Notes: generated from the letters alone by a model not told the origin. Positions 22,501-32,350 are shown, numbered from the stretch's first letter. The stretch is 64,000 bases of DNA from Paulownia fortunei (GCA_019321725.1 CM033121.1:5394001-5458000), one strand, 5' to 3'. Program-made: numbers and translations.

Positions 22501-25500
22501 GAGGATAAACTATTTACGAATTCAAATCAATTTAATTGCAGAACTCCTTGATAAGAGGATAAACTGTCTACAAATTCAAATCAATTTAATTAAAGAATTT
22601 CGTGATATGAGGATAAGCTATCTATAAATTCAAATCAATTTAAAAGAAGAACTCCTCGATATGAGTTTAAACTATCTTTATATTTCAAATAAATTCAAGT
22701 AAACTATTGTGACTTGATTATATTGAAAAAAGAGTTTGAGACTTATTCACTCTAAATTCAAGTTTTGATGGGGCATTTATAAACAAATAATTTTTTGCTA
22801 ATTATATAGAAATACGTGTGAAATAATATATTAAATATCAATTTGATATTTTTTATTTATATTGAGAATTTATTCAAACTTAATTCATAAAGTAAACAGT
22901 TAAATAATTTGATATTGTAATATATATTTTATTGGTCAATCATATATCGTCAAGTGTCAAATCTCAATTTTTAGAAATCAAAACTTATCTTGTAAGTTAT
23001 GAAAATGAATACAAATACAAATTGGTAATTCAGATCATATCTTGTGATGTCAATCAAATCATGCCACTTCATCAAATGACTTATCTAAGAACTCATATCC
23101 TATAAGTATAAATAGAGATTATTAAGTTATGAAGAAAAAGCCCAAACAAGAAAAGTATTGGAGGAAAATCTCCAAAACAATCAAATTCAAGAAAATCCAT
23201 GATATTTAATGCGAAAATCAAGACATTCATTCTGGACTTTACTCAAATAATAATCTTTAATTCGATATTAATGTGTTAAACTCTCGAATTAATATTAATG
23301 GAGATCAAATCAATCTTAAAGGGGATTAGAGGGTTGATTCCACCAACAAATATTATTCAAATTCAAGAAGTCGATATTCTTGAAATTCTAATGTTTGATT
23401 TGAGTTTAAGATGTTAAACTCTCGAATTAACATTATTAAAGGACGAAATCAAGTTCGGATGAGATTAAATCAACAATTCCACTTTCAAAATTTCAAATTC
23501 TAAAAATTCTTATTTTTGAAGAGAAGAATCTGAGAATCAATGAAAGATTGTACCTATATATTCATCAAGTTAAATAAAATTTTATTTGTACTATTATTCT
23601 TGTTTATTAATTTTTATAGACAACAAAATTTGTATTACAGTCATTCATACTCTCAAATCTTTGGGTCAATACGAATAACGAAAGCTTTGTTTGGTTTTAG
23701 GCTTATTTCAATTCCAACAATTTTAGTGTTTTCAAAAAATAAAATAAAATATTCAAATATTGAATCCTCCAAATATACTTTTTCATCATTTCCCAAAATG
23801 TTATAGAAAAATCTTAATCATTATTATACATGCATATATATATATATATATGTATTTTTATACATATTAAAATATTCTTATTAAAAAGAAATAGACACAT
23901 TTACATCATCTAATTATTAAATTAATATAAAAATAACATACAATATTATAAAATGATGATGTGATACTATTAATTAAGAAAAAATCTTACAAAATATATT
24001 TATTGTACGAACTATCTCCCCTCAAAATTAAAATCAAACATACCTCACAATTTTTCATATCTTTTTACACAGTAAATTTTCTCATTTATTTTTCTCAAAT
24101 ACTGAAATAGAAACCAAATTAATTTTATATAGGGCTTAAGATTTTCATGGGATCACCTGATGATCTTCTGAGACCATTCATTGGGATGAGGTTAATTTAC
24201 CAGTGTAAACATCCCCTTGATGCTTTGCACCAAGATCCATCGGGGATCTTCTATTCAATCCAAAATCAAGAATGAGATGTACACCAAACTTACAGAGTCA
24301 CTTCTATGGTAAAAAATGACACGAATGTCTCTCCTAACCAATGACAACTGATACTCTTTCCAGAGAGAGCAACCCTAGATTCATTTCACAGGCAATCGAT
24401 TATATATGAAATACTGATGGATTCTGGATCCCTATTATTAGGATGAATCTGTTCAAAGAAAACTGAAATGATTCAAAAGAAAAATCAGACATTGTTTGCT
24501 TATGAACACTTAGATAAAAACTTTCATAAGACAGCCAATTTTCTGCTTTACCAATGTAATTACTATGGTTTACAAAAACCGTTTATTTTGCAGCATAAAC
24601 ATAAATGGGTGGACGGTCATGTTAGCCCTTGGATTAAATGCAGCAGTAAGGTCAGTCCGAATGTAATCATATGTTCAACTAATAAAATGTAATCTAAGAA
24701 AAAAAAAATTATTTTCTATTTTTACATATGTATGTATTCTCCTAAAATATAATTTCTCAAAGCAAAATTTTTGCTTTCTATTTTTCCTTTTTTCTCCTTT
24801 TAATGAATACATGGTGCAGTGTAAGAGTGTCAAATGAGTTGGGGGCTGCTCATCCAAGAACAGCAAAGTTTTCAATGGTGGTGGTGGTGATATCTGCATT
24901 CTTTCTGAGCCTCCTCATTTCTATTATACTTCTCATCTTCCAGAAACAGTACCCTTACTTATTTTCAGAGAGTTCAGAAGTCATAGAAGTTGTATATCAG
25001 CTCACACCATTGCTTGCATTTTGCATTGTGGTGAACAATGTTCAACCAGCACTCTCTGGTAATATGTTTGATATTAATTAATCAGCCAATCAATTTAACA
25101 CTTTGTCTTTTGCAAACCGGAGCATCTATTTTAAATGTTGTTTTATCTTTTATTCCAATATTATCAATACACACAAAATGTGTAAATATAATATCATTTT
25201 ATACACTTATCGTACATTAATAATATTGGAATAAAAGATACGACACCATTTGAAACAAATGATCTTGCTTAAATTTTTGTTAGTACTCCAGCAGGGGTAG
25301 GGGTGGGGGTTGTTATAACTTACAAATTGTTGGTGCAGGAGTGGCTATTGGAGCTGGATGGCAAGCTTTGGTTGCCTATGTGAATATTGCATGCTACTAC
25401 ATATTTGGTATTCCTTTGGGTCTACTATTGGGGTATACACTTAACATGGGTGTACAAGTAAGTATACCTTAGCGTCAAATCAATTCTAATTTGTCTTTGG

Positions 25501-25935
25501 TGGGTTCGAATTTCAAAAATTATATGAAAATTATGTGGGCCCCATTCATGAGTTCCACGTATCAATAGATGTGATATCCTCGATCGGCCAGGTCCACGAC
25601 TAATCAATTTTTTTTTGTAGATGTTTGTTCAATAATACAGGTAAAGTAGTATTTATATTTCTACCAATGAATTTTCAGGGTATATGGATTGGAATGATAA
25701 TAGGAACGGTTGTACAAACACTGTGCCTCTTTTGGATGGTTTACAAAACTAATTGGAATAAAGAGGTTTGCACGATTGAGAACTTCATTTGAATTTTTTT
25801 TTATCTATATCGATTGTTTCACACTAAACGATTTAATATCTTTTGGTTATGATGCAGGCCTCAGTTGCTGCAGAAAGAATCAGAAAGTGGGGCGGGGAAC
25901 CAGATTCTAAAGCAAATACATGGAGAAATAATTGA
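7586..25935 (+). CDS. DTX29-like: MATE-2: MATE/DETOXIFICATION transporter, 8 exons, 14.7-kb intron 3
   Basis: Predicted 520-residue MATE antiporter, paralogue of MATE-1. Exons: 7586-7939, 8284-8825, 9784-9870, 24594-24650, 24820-25058, 25339-25457, 25679-25765, 25858-25935 (stop TGA). Exons 2-7 have exactly the same lengths as in MATE-1 (542, 87, 57, 239, 119, 87), and every boundary is GT-AG in the same phase, so the distant halves join as one gene. Exon 2 begins [19 protein letters not shown]; the exon 3/4 junction restores SICINING; exon 5 begins [18 protein letters not shown]. Intron 3 (9871-24593) holds a - strand gene-like fragment and two LTR elements. The last six codons are shifted relative to the paralogues by a one-base loss, ending N-T-W-R-N-N. 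The frame is otherwise open, so it can encode a full transporter if the long intron is removed. Role as for MATE-1; substrate unknown. Confidence 0.9.
10319..11340 (-). other. Unassigned - strand gene-like fragment in MATE-2 intron 3
   Basis: Read on the - strand, sequence from about 11330 starts with a pyrimidine-rich, leader-like stretch containing TTTTAGGGTTTC. Further on there is a splice-acceptor-like TTTTATTTCAG at about 10614, followed by an open stretch to 10319 whose translation includes [20 protein letters not shown] and a second hydrophobic run, suggesting two membrane helices. I do not recognise the family. It may be a fragment of a captured or truncated gene, or unique intron sequence that is open by chance. 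No upstream exon is certain. Confidence 0.25.
11422..11879 (+). repeat. 5' LTR of the gypsy-like element
   Basis: 458 bp, alignable along its length with 18914-19360. Starts TTATATACCAAGC where the 3' copy has TGATGTACCAAGC, so the TG terminus has mutated. Contains TATAAATA at 11647-11654, a probable LTR promoter box, and the shared block CCTAACGTGTGTCTCTTT near the end. Many visible substitutions separate it from the 3' LTR, so insertion is old. Confidence 0.85.
11921..15915 (+). pseudogene. Broken gag-pol of the gypsy-like element
   Basis: A start codon at 11921 opens a short gag-like frame that stops within 22 codons, and most of gag is missing. The protease frame at 12298-12702 begins VDNGSSAD, the retropepsin active-site motif. 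Reverse transcriptase follows at about 13030-13560, with [19 protein letters not shown] and an intact YVDD near 13457-13468. RNase H (HVDGSA) starts near 14298. The integrase zinc-finger region is at about 14850-15030 and its core at about 15060-15560, with DILGPFPPA (first Asp 15088-15090). At the second catalytic position the codon at 15268-15270 reads Asn instead of Asp, and a TAG stop follows four codons later. The C-terminal end (LRRFYA) stops near 15915. In-frame stops occur in every domain, so no functional polyprotein is made. Confidence 0.88.
16050..16880 (+). repeat. 69-bp tandem repeat, about 11 copies
   Basis: The landmark GTAAGC/ATAAGC recurs at 16118, 16187, 16253, 16322, 16391, 16460, 16529, 16598, 16667, 16737 and 16806, giving a 69-bp period (one unit 66, one 70). 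Units alternate between a GAAGCC...AATCTGAAAAAGATTATGG type and a GAGGTC...GATCTGAAAAAGATCATGA type, so there is a 138-bp higher-order dimer. Each unit carries the small palindrome GATC-TGAAAAA-GATC. Because 69 is a multiple of three, part of the array reads as a 23-residue Lys-rich repeat, which I regard as incidental. It lies between integrase and 3' LTR, a position where Tat/Ogre-type elements are known to carry tandem repeats. Confidence 0.9.
17300..18539 (-). pseudogene. Antisense ORF remnant: Ser-rich N-terminus, gypsy-type transposon domain-like block, coiled coil
   Basis: On the - strand an ATG at 18539-18537 opens a frame reading [18 protein letters not shown] before a stop. Farther on, another frame gives [17 protein letters not shown] and [10 protein letters not shown], a pattern I associate with the putative gypsy-type transposon domain (Pfam Transposase_28). 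Then 17930-17718 is open and encodes a Glu/Lys-rich coiled coil ([20 protein letters not shown]), and 17567-17364 ends in an acidic tail. Several frameshifts and stops separate the pieces. The serine codons include the perfect inverted repeat GAGCTCGAACT/AGTTCGAGCTC at 18457-18480. Antisense ORFs between integrase and 3' LTR are known in some plant gypsy elements; function unknown. The domain match is from memory and unverified. Confidence 0.55.
18914..19360 (+). repeat. 3' LTR of the gypsy-like element
   Basis: 447 bp, from TGATGTACCAAGC to TTTTAAATCA, preserving the canonical TG...CA ends. TATAAATA is at 19129-19136. A purine tract just upstream fits a polypurine priming site. Confidence 0.85.
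19453..20363 (+). repeat. 5' LTR of the gag-only element
   Basis: About 910 bp, sharing long blocks with the 3' copy, for example TTTTATTGGTCAATCATATATCG, AAGCCCAAACAAGAAA and TTCTTATTTTTGAAGAGAA. The LTR itself contains two related internal modules ending in CTCGAATTAA. The 3' end is placed to within a few bases, just before the primer-binding region. Confidence 0.8.
20490..20880 (+). repeat. About 63-bp tandem repeat, 6 copies, near the gag start
   Basis: The phrase GGTGTGTTG (or AGTGTGTTG) recurs at about 20496, 20560, 20622, 20684, 20747 and 20809, each followed by an AGCCATAAA/AGCTACGAAG and CAAATCACAAGC-like segment. The period is 62-64 bp, so units of 21 codons stay near one frame. 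The array sits immediately after the 5' LTR. Confidence 0.8.
21120..21950 (+). pseudogene. gag remnant of the second LTR element
   Basis: An open frame at 21120-21365 (81 residues, Glu/Lys-rich) runs into sequence translating as [10 protein letters not shown], then [14 protein letters not shown] and VFDWYTNLE, the recognisable core of plant retrotransposon gag proteins. It is interrupted by several stops (first at 21363-21365, then near 21553). It resumes around 21694-21950 with [16 protein letters not shown]. Gag proteins form the particle that packages element RNA; this copy cannot be translated intact. Confidence 0.8.
21960..22700 (+). repeat. 50-54-bp tandem repeat, about 14 copies
   Basis: The phrase TGATACGAGTATAAACTATC recurs at 22092, 22141, 22191, 22241, 22291, 22341, 22391 and 22441 (period 50), then as TGATA(A/T)GAGGATAA at 22495, 22549 and 22603 (period 54), ending near 22658. 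Degenerate copies precede it from about 21970. Each unit carries ACTC-8 nt-GAGT, a short potential hairpin. It lies between the gag remnant and the 3' LTR. Confidence 0.88.
22769..23639 (+). repeat. 3' LTR of the gag-only element
   Basis: About 870 bp, starting TGGGGCATTTATAAAC and ending TTTGTATTACA. Differs from the 5' copy at many positions and by several small indels, so insertion is old. Confidence 0.8.
23645..24593. other. Remainder of MATE-2 intron 3
   Basis: AT-rich intron sequence with a short (AT)n near 23834-23850. No coding exon or element end is recognisable before the polypyrimidine tract and CAG acceptor at 24591-24593. Confidence 0.6.
25123..25261. mobile_element. Fold-back MITE in MATE-2 intron 5
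   Basis: A 139-bp inverted repeat. The left arm runs from CATCTATTTTAAATG through ATCTTTTATTCCAATATTAT; the right arm is nearly its reverse complement, ending TTTGAAACAAATG at 25261. Arms of about 46 bp match at most positions, and the centre is itself partly self-complementary. It is absent from intron 5 of MATE-1 and MATE-3. Superfamily uncertain; no clear target-site duplication was found. Confidence 0.75.
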
Positions 25936-27813
25936 AGGAGAAATTCGTGAAAGACATTGGGATCCATATGTGTGACATTCGGAGAATCCTTGAATTGCCA
26001 TAATTTAAGGTATCGCTTTAAAAAAAAATATAGAAATAAAAAAAAAATCTCTTTTTATTGATTCTGAATTGCACAAGGAATTTTTCTTCTGGAACAATAA
26101 CAAGAAAGGTTGATTTTATTGTGGAGCCTTAATGCTATTCGGACTGTTAATTCTTTTAATTTCTGTGCAATGCGATCAAATCCTCATTCAAGAACTCTGC
26201 AGGTTGATTTTTTTATTTTATTGTATTTTTACTTTGTGCGTATGTATGTGTGACTTTTGTATAGTCGGCCTTATTGAAATTTCAATGTCTTATGAATTTG
26301 TTCATGTTTTAGGAAAAAAAAAAGAATTAATTGTTAATTTAGTTTGCAGTTTTCCATTGTTTAAATTAGCTTAAAAATAAATACTCCCTCTGTCCAAATT
26401 TATGACACCTATAAATACTTTATCCAAATTTTTGGCACCTATTTTCTTTTTTGTGAAATTTCAAAAGTAAAGCTCAATTCCCTAAAATGAAACTTATTTT
26501 TCATAACTAAATTCTTATTTAAATTAATGGTGTGACACTATGAATTTTCAATTATTTTTTTTAAGACAATAGCGTGAAAATAAATAATTTTTACATTTTT
26601 AACTTTATCTAAAATTTTGTATTTAGTCTAACAGGCACTATAATATTAGCATGAAAGAAGTACTACTTTAAAATTAGACTATGGCAGCGTGGCATATTGA
26701 ATTAGAAAAGAGAAAAGCTAAAATGAATTTGGCCAAACGCTCACGGGGTGAAGTTCGCAATTCAATTTTATCAAATAATAATAATAATAATAAGCAGTTC
26801 AATTGTTGGGTATTAGAATTGATTATGTTTATAGTACTATAATACTATGTGTAGAAATTAAATTTTGACGAGAAAAAAAAAGGAAAGGAAAATATCAAAA
26901 AATAAAGAATATAGTCAGTCATGAAAATGTTTTTCTCACTAAAATTCAATATCAAGCAGAAATTAAACAAATCAAATATGTGAATATATAGTATATACAG
27001 GTACTTTATTATGAAAGAGATGAGGTTTTTCTATGCAACAATGAATTTTGGTTATGTATGCTTGAAGTAGTATTAACTTGATTCTTTGATTCTCAAGTTG
27101 GATATATAATGCAATGTAGGTCACTATTTGTATCACAATAACTCGTTAGGGGTGTCGAGGTTGTTCCGACGAAAACCCTCTAATACGCAAGTCAAAACCA
27201 AAAAAAGAAAAATAATTTGATAGAAAAGAATTTTAAATAAATTGCATATCTTCAAAAAGTAATAAAATAAAGTATTTATAAATATATAGAGGAAGGACAT
27301 TATATAGTATTAGATGGTGCATATATCATATGAGTGTTATAGGTCATCGCAATAAATCATCTTATAAGGCCAATTTGAGTTAATTTATTGGATTTTGAAG
27401 AATTGGGCCATGTCTCATCAATGCTATACTGCCAAGTGTTAAAGTCTAAATACCTTGAGGGAACTTCTGATAGACTGAAGAAACAGCTACCAAAGTTCTA
27501 ACTATTGAAAGTTTTTAGTAAGTTCTCGTTGGCTTGTATTTTTTGACAATGTTATCCTTATTAAAAATCGTTTTTGTTCTGAAAAATAATGAATATTTAA
27601 AATTTAAGTTGGGACTGTGCACTTTCGGAAATTATAGGTGTGGATGGGCAAAATATGTTCAATAAATTTTATGAAAAAATTTAGATGATTTAAACTAAAT
27701 TCAAATTAATCCAAAAGCAAGTGATTTATGTTTATTATGTGATTGGTTATATTTATGTAGTTGGGATGGAGTGAGATTTTCCTCATTTAAATAGTATATC
27801 ATATGGAGGAAAA
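25936..27813. other. Spacer downstream of MATE-2
   Basis: AT-rich, without a supported gene. Contains the Stowaway-like element listed separately, an (ATA)n run near 26778-26792, and, at about 27145-27430, sequence resembling the LTR of the element at 60.4-62.4 kb (GGTGTCGAGGTTGTTCCGACGAAAACCC against its GGTGGCGAGAGTTAACCCGGCGAAAACCC). That last piece may be a decayed solo LTR. Confidence 0.45.
26382..26662. mobile_element. Stowaway-like MITE, diverged
   Basis: Starts TACTCCCTCTGTCC and ends with GAAAGAAGTA, an imperfect inverse of the start (about 9 of 14 positions). Length 281 bp, AT-rich interior with no coding frame. The start is typical of the Stowaway consensus; the right end is degraded. 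Confidence 0.6.
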
Positions 27814-27821
27814 TTCTAGCC

Positions 27822-30779
27822 TAAATCTGACTATAGTTCATGAACTATCGGGTCCGATTTATGAATCGTTGGATCCAAGATTCAAGATTTCGGAACCCTT
27901 AACTTTAATCGGCAAATGTCGGTTAAAGGTGGGTTCAAGAACCGCGGTTTCGGGCTAGTTTCGAGTTTAGTTTTTTTTTTTAATTTGAAGCTAAATTTGA
28001 AAAAAAAATATATTAACTAAAATTTAACTCTACAAATTTTAAAAAAAAAAGTTTGAACTTAAATTTAAGTTATCTATATATTCTTTTAAGGTGTAAAGTA
28101 ATCAAAACTCACGTAGTTCTCTTACATTTTTACCCTTCTTATCTTAAGGAGTAGTGTGACTCAATCACTCCCACCTGTTCTCGGTCATCATGTTTGTTCC
28201 TTTCTGTTTATATCATCTTGCTCGTCATCTGAATTTTGCATATTTTGTATTCGTTTTTCGGCCTTCATCCAATCGTCGATGATTGGGCTTCTAAATATTC
28301 GAAATACATGGTCGACCTTTTTTCGTTCAATATGTTACCTCCTGAACTAAAGGTTTGCTCCACAACAACTACTGAGACGGGGCAAGCAAGAACATCCTTC
28401 GCCTTCACAAATAAAATTGGGTAAGTTCGTATCTTTTGCAACCACCTTCGCAAAATGTCGAATTCTTTGTTGTCATATGTTTCGTTAAAGTCAAAAACAA
28501 TGTTAAAATAATTCTCAAATTCTTGGTTGGAACCTGAGAATTCTCTCGGATGTTTGTTCGTTCTTTTTTAAAATCTTTTTTAAAATGTTGTGTCTTAGTA
28601 AGTCTAGAATTACTACTACTACTATTTTGAGTTCCAAGTTAAGTAATTTGTATCCCATACATTAAATTATATTCATTATAAAAATTATATAAATATGTTA
28701 TAACATGATGTACAATTAATGCGGGATTAGGAGAATAGTCATTTTAATAGGAATTAAAACATCATAATACATTGTTAACAGGTCTTGTAAATCATCTAAT
28801 TTAAGTTTAGGGTCAATAACAATATCAATTAAATTAATTTTTGAAATTTCAAAAAATATTTTTATCAAATAGTTTTCATTGCTTCAACACAATATTGTAA
28901 AATTTCGTTATTAGAGTATTCATTTAAAATTATTGCAATATTACAATAATTAATTATTATTAAATAAGCAGTTGGGTAATAAACTTTCAATAATTATAAG
29001 ATGGGGTCACTAAAAAATTTTTAAAAAGTTACAATTTTTTTCACATACTGCCCATTGTTTGGAAACAAATGCACATTTTTAACATTTTGTATAAAAGATA
29101 TACATAACAATTCTTTATAATCAAAATATTCTTATAATAATAAATATGTTGAATTCCAACGAATTGGAACATCCCGTAAAAATCTTTTAGGCCTCATATC
29201 ATTGGTCTTATGAAATTTAGTTCATTATTTTATAACTTGTGGATGTGACCACAAGTAAGCAATAAGCTTAAGTTGTAATTCTAAATGTCTTAATCCATCT
29301 TATATACAAAAATTTAAAACATGACATGTACATTTGTTATGAAAAATTTACCACCAATTGATGGATCACATACAACTTTAAGATTTTGAATATTAGCAGT
29401 ATTTGAACTAGCATTGTCAAATTATATTGAAAAAAATTTAGTAGTTAAATTATATTTTTCTAACACTAATACTATTATTTGAGAAATGTTCTCCACTTTG
29501 TGAACTTCATTGAACACTCTACATAAAAGTAAACTTTTTTTGGATTGATCAACAATCATCAATCCAATTCAATGACAAGTAATATCATATATGAATAAAT
29601 TTGCAATGGTCACTCCAAATATCAAAAAATAATGAAACTTTATTATTTAAATTAGCAAATACTTTAATTAAATCTTTTTTACCTTTAATATATATTTTTC
29701 TTATTGTGCATGTGAGTATGGTTCATGGAACACCTTTAGTAGTACGATTTAATGCATTTTGACAAAGATCTTCATAAGTTAATTTATTACCAAAACTAAA
29801 AGAAAAATGTTCGACAACAATAAATTTAGCTAATATTTTTTAATGATTAACATCAGAATATTTAAATAAATTAGAATCATTACCTCCATCAAAAGACGAG
29901 TACGCCGGAATTTGAGTTTGAAAATAATTAATTCAATATTCAACCGGATGTTTCTTCTCTATATGTCTTGTCAATGATCCATAACTGCCTCCAGATTAAA
30001 AATAATATAATTGAAAGCAATACTTACATTTTGCTCGCATTTCTCAAAAATGAAGTTTCATCTTCTCAAAATGTTTGGTGAAAATAGAAGATTTTAAAGC
30101 AAGAGTAGCTCGGACATTAGCATCACTGATACTTTCTTGATTTGGAAATATATGAGGTTGTTCATCATCACTTATTTCCACTTCATAATTCATGTTGAGC
30201 GTAAGTGTTGAACTAAAATCAGAAGAAGTCATCTTTTCCTTACCTCTATTGCTTGAATTTGAACCGACCATTTGTAATTGATAGAATTGAAGAAGAAGGA
30301 AATATGGAATAATAGTATTGACAATATAAATGAAAAAATTATCAACCAATACTTAAATACTAGAAAAAAATAAAATTGACACTTTAATGTTGAGAGAATT
30401 TAAAAGTTTGTTGTAAGAAAAAATAATGAAGTTTGGGGGGTATTTATAGATTTAGAAACCAGATTAAAAAATAAAGAAAAAAAAAACAAAAATGGGAGGG
30501 GGAATCTGGCAATGCCATGACTATTCTTGCATGACCACAACAACGGCCACTTAATAATGGTCATTAATCATAAAAAAAATTCCAAAAAATAAAAAAACTA
30601 AATTGTCGTGTTGGACCCGACGGTTCAGAGTCGTTGAACAGTATAGTTGGATCCAACTCTTAACCGACTATTGGACTCAAGGGTCAGACCCATCAACCCA
30701 TGGTCAACAGTTTCCTGATCATTGACCATAGGCCGATTACGGGCGGTTTCAATTCTAACACGACCTGTGGTCAAGACTA
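27822..30779 (-). mobile_element. Degenerate hAT DNA transposon with 8-bp target-site duplication
   Basis: Flanked by a perfect 8-bp direct repeat TTCTAGCC (27814-27821 and 30780-30787), the duplication size of hAT insertions. Termini are imperfect inverted repeats: TAAATCTGACTATAGTTCATG at the left and, read inward from the right, TAGTCTTGACCACAGGTCGTG, agreeing at 13 of 21 positions. Subterminal regions hold repeated GGTTCGA/GGATCCAA-like motifs. The 2,958-bp interior carries a hAT transposase relic on the - strand. The clean duplication and decayed coding region indicate an old, now immobile copy in the spacer between MATE-2 and MATE-3. Confidence 0.88.
28188..30271 (-). pseudogene. hAT (ZBED-type) transposase remnant
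   Basis: From an ATG at 30271 on the - strand, a Ser-rich acidic N-terminus leads into a BED zinc-finger-like segment: CKYC followed by SLTRHIEKKHP (C-x2-C ... H-x4-H), with stops in between. Midway come IWSDHCKF and DNASSNTANI, resembling the hAT catalytic-core region, and CDPSIGGKFF. Near the end, 28453-28265 reads YPILFVKAKDVLACPVSVVV and FSSGGNILNEKRSTM, the hAT C-terminal dimerisation region, then a frameshift into WMKAEKRIQ and a stop at 28188. There are more than ten stops or shifts, so no transposase is produced. Confidence 0.85.
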
Positions 30780-30787
30780 TTCTAGCC

Positions 30788-31276
30788 ATATGTTTTATGT
30801 TTCATGTTAAGAGGGGACTTGAGGGTATCTTGTGGAGGCCAAATCTTTTATGTTTCACATTTTAATAAAAAATGACAAAAAAAATTAACAAAATTGAAAG
30901 TAGACACCAATGTCTGTCACTATAAGTAGAAATAACAATCAGTCAGATTTTATATGAATTTGGCAAACTTAAAATCTAACACGCCATAAATTTTATGGAC
31001 CCAAATTCAAGATCCGTTTGACCCGCTTTATAATTTAAAAAATAAAACTTTTTAAAAAAATAATATCACCATAGATTTCTAAACATGAAAAAAAGAAATT
31101 TATTAACAAAGAACTAACTGTTTTAGTTTTTGAAAAATTAAAAATTTTAAAAGTATTGTTACCTTTATATATATTGAAAGCATATAACCTATTATTAATT
31201 TTATATTAATATTCTAATTTATAAGAGTATTATCAGAATAATATGTCTATGTTTTATATGTAAGTATATATATAAT

Positions 31277-31342
<66 letters not shown>

Positions 31343-32203
31343 ATCACATAAATATATAATAAATTAATATATGTATTTTATTCGGGTTGAGTCCGGATTG
31401 GTTATAAGTTTAAAAACTTAAATCTAAAATCATTCACTTATAACTTTAAAATCCACCCTAAATAAAATATTTTACTCGTAGCCAAATATTCATTTATCGG
31501 TGAACTATCCATGTTCATGTACGTGAGTCAATACATTGAAATATTAGTTGTTGTGTAGGTGCTACACCTGACGATATAATAAGTGTACATCTCACAATAT
31601 ATTTATGTACAAACATACATACATGCATATATATGTATATAAATATATTATGAAATGCACACCGATAACACTATTAGGTATAATACGTACTAGACCAATA
31701 TTAGCTTAGAAACCTCCACCATTATAGTAAAATATAGCTTCAAAACCTAAGCAACAAATCTCAACGTTATATTCTTAATTTCCCTTGCTCCATTGATTTT
31801 CCGTGGGTTGTAGCTCACTTGGAGTAGGAGTTTGTATAAATCGTTATGTTAAAAGTTATAAAATGATAATTTTTTAAACAAAGCAGCAACGTTTAGCCCT
31901 ATAATTTATATTATAAGCAAAGTCGTAGAATTAATTTTTAAGAGGAGTAATTGTAGGATAGGAGATTATTGACTTAGTAGTAATGTCCCATGATCATGAA
32001 ATTATTAGATAAGAAATTGTTGGTATGTTTGACAGTAATTATCGTTGTGGCGGGACATAATCAAATTGTAGTAGTATTTAAACTATAGGAATTTAAATTT
32101 TAAGTTAAATCATTGTTTTCATTTATAAATTTTATCACCACAAGAGGCGCTCAAACCCGTTTTGAATTACAAATCCAATCTATACAACACTGCATGCGCC
32201 GCC
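30788..32203. other. Spacer with compound microsatellite
   Basis: AT-rich with no supported gene. The compound repeat (AC)n(AT)n at about 31276-31339 is the only clear structure. Confidence 0.6.
31276..31339. repeat. Compound (AC)n(AT)n microsatellite
   Basis: About 12 AC units run directly into about 19 AT units. The same AC-then-AT arrangement occurs at 35814-35893, where the two tracts are separated by about 24 bases. Confidence 0.9.
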
Positions 32204-32350
32204 GGAGTGAGTGTGTGAATGGAAGATGATTCCAAGCCGCAAATTTTGTATCCCACAAGAGTGTGAACGAAAAGTCCCACGGCTTTCCATCCAATTGCAT
32301 TTTTACCCAACTATTAACTCCTTCATCCCAATCCATGGATTCTGTTAATA
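32204..32350 (+). pseudogene. Decayed MATE exon-1 stub
   Basis: The leader GAGTGAGTGTGTGA followed by ATGGAAGATGATTCCAAGC (ATG at 32219) closely matches the leader and first codons of MATE-1 and MATE-2. The frame reads MEDDSKPQILYPT and then stops. Beyond it, AAGTCCCACGGCTTTCC and further words align with the MATE-2 exon 1 segment around 7637-7720 (AAGTCCCCCAGCTTTCG) with indels. No later exons were found, so this is the 5' remnant of a fourth gene copy. It lies between MATE-2 and MATE-3 in the same orientation, as expected for tandem duplication followed by loss. Confidence 0.75.

Larger units (their letters stand above)
19453..23639 (+). mobile_element. Degenerate gag-only LTR retrotransposon (4.2 kb)
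   Basis: Second LTR element in MATE-2 intron 3, only 92 bp after the first. LTRs are about 19453-20363 and 22769-23639; the flanking 5-mers ATCAT (19448-19452) and GTCAT (23640-23644) match at 4 of 5 positions. Following the 5' LTR is TTTTTGGCACGCCCGGTGG, a primer-binding-type start common in plant gypsy elements. The interior holds only a gag-like remnant and two minisatellites; no protease, RT or integrase remains can be read, so the element was non-autonomous or lost pol. Confidence 0.85.

Noticed and set aside
24803..25081. Independent gene starting at 24803
   Set aside because: This is MATE-2 exon 5 with flanking intron sequence. Length and phase match the paralogues exactly, so it belongs to the gene that starts at 7586.
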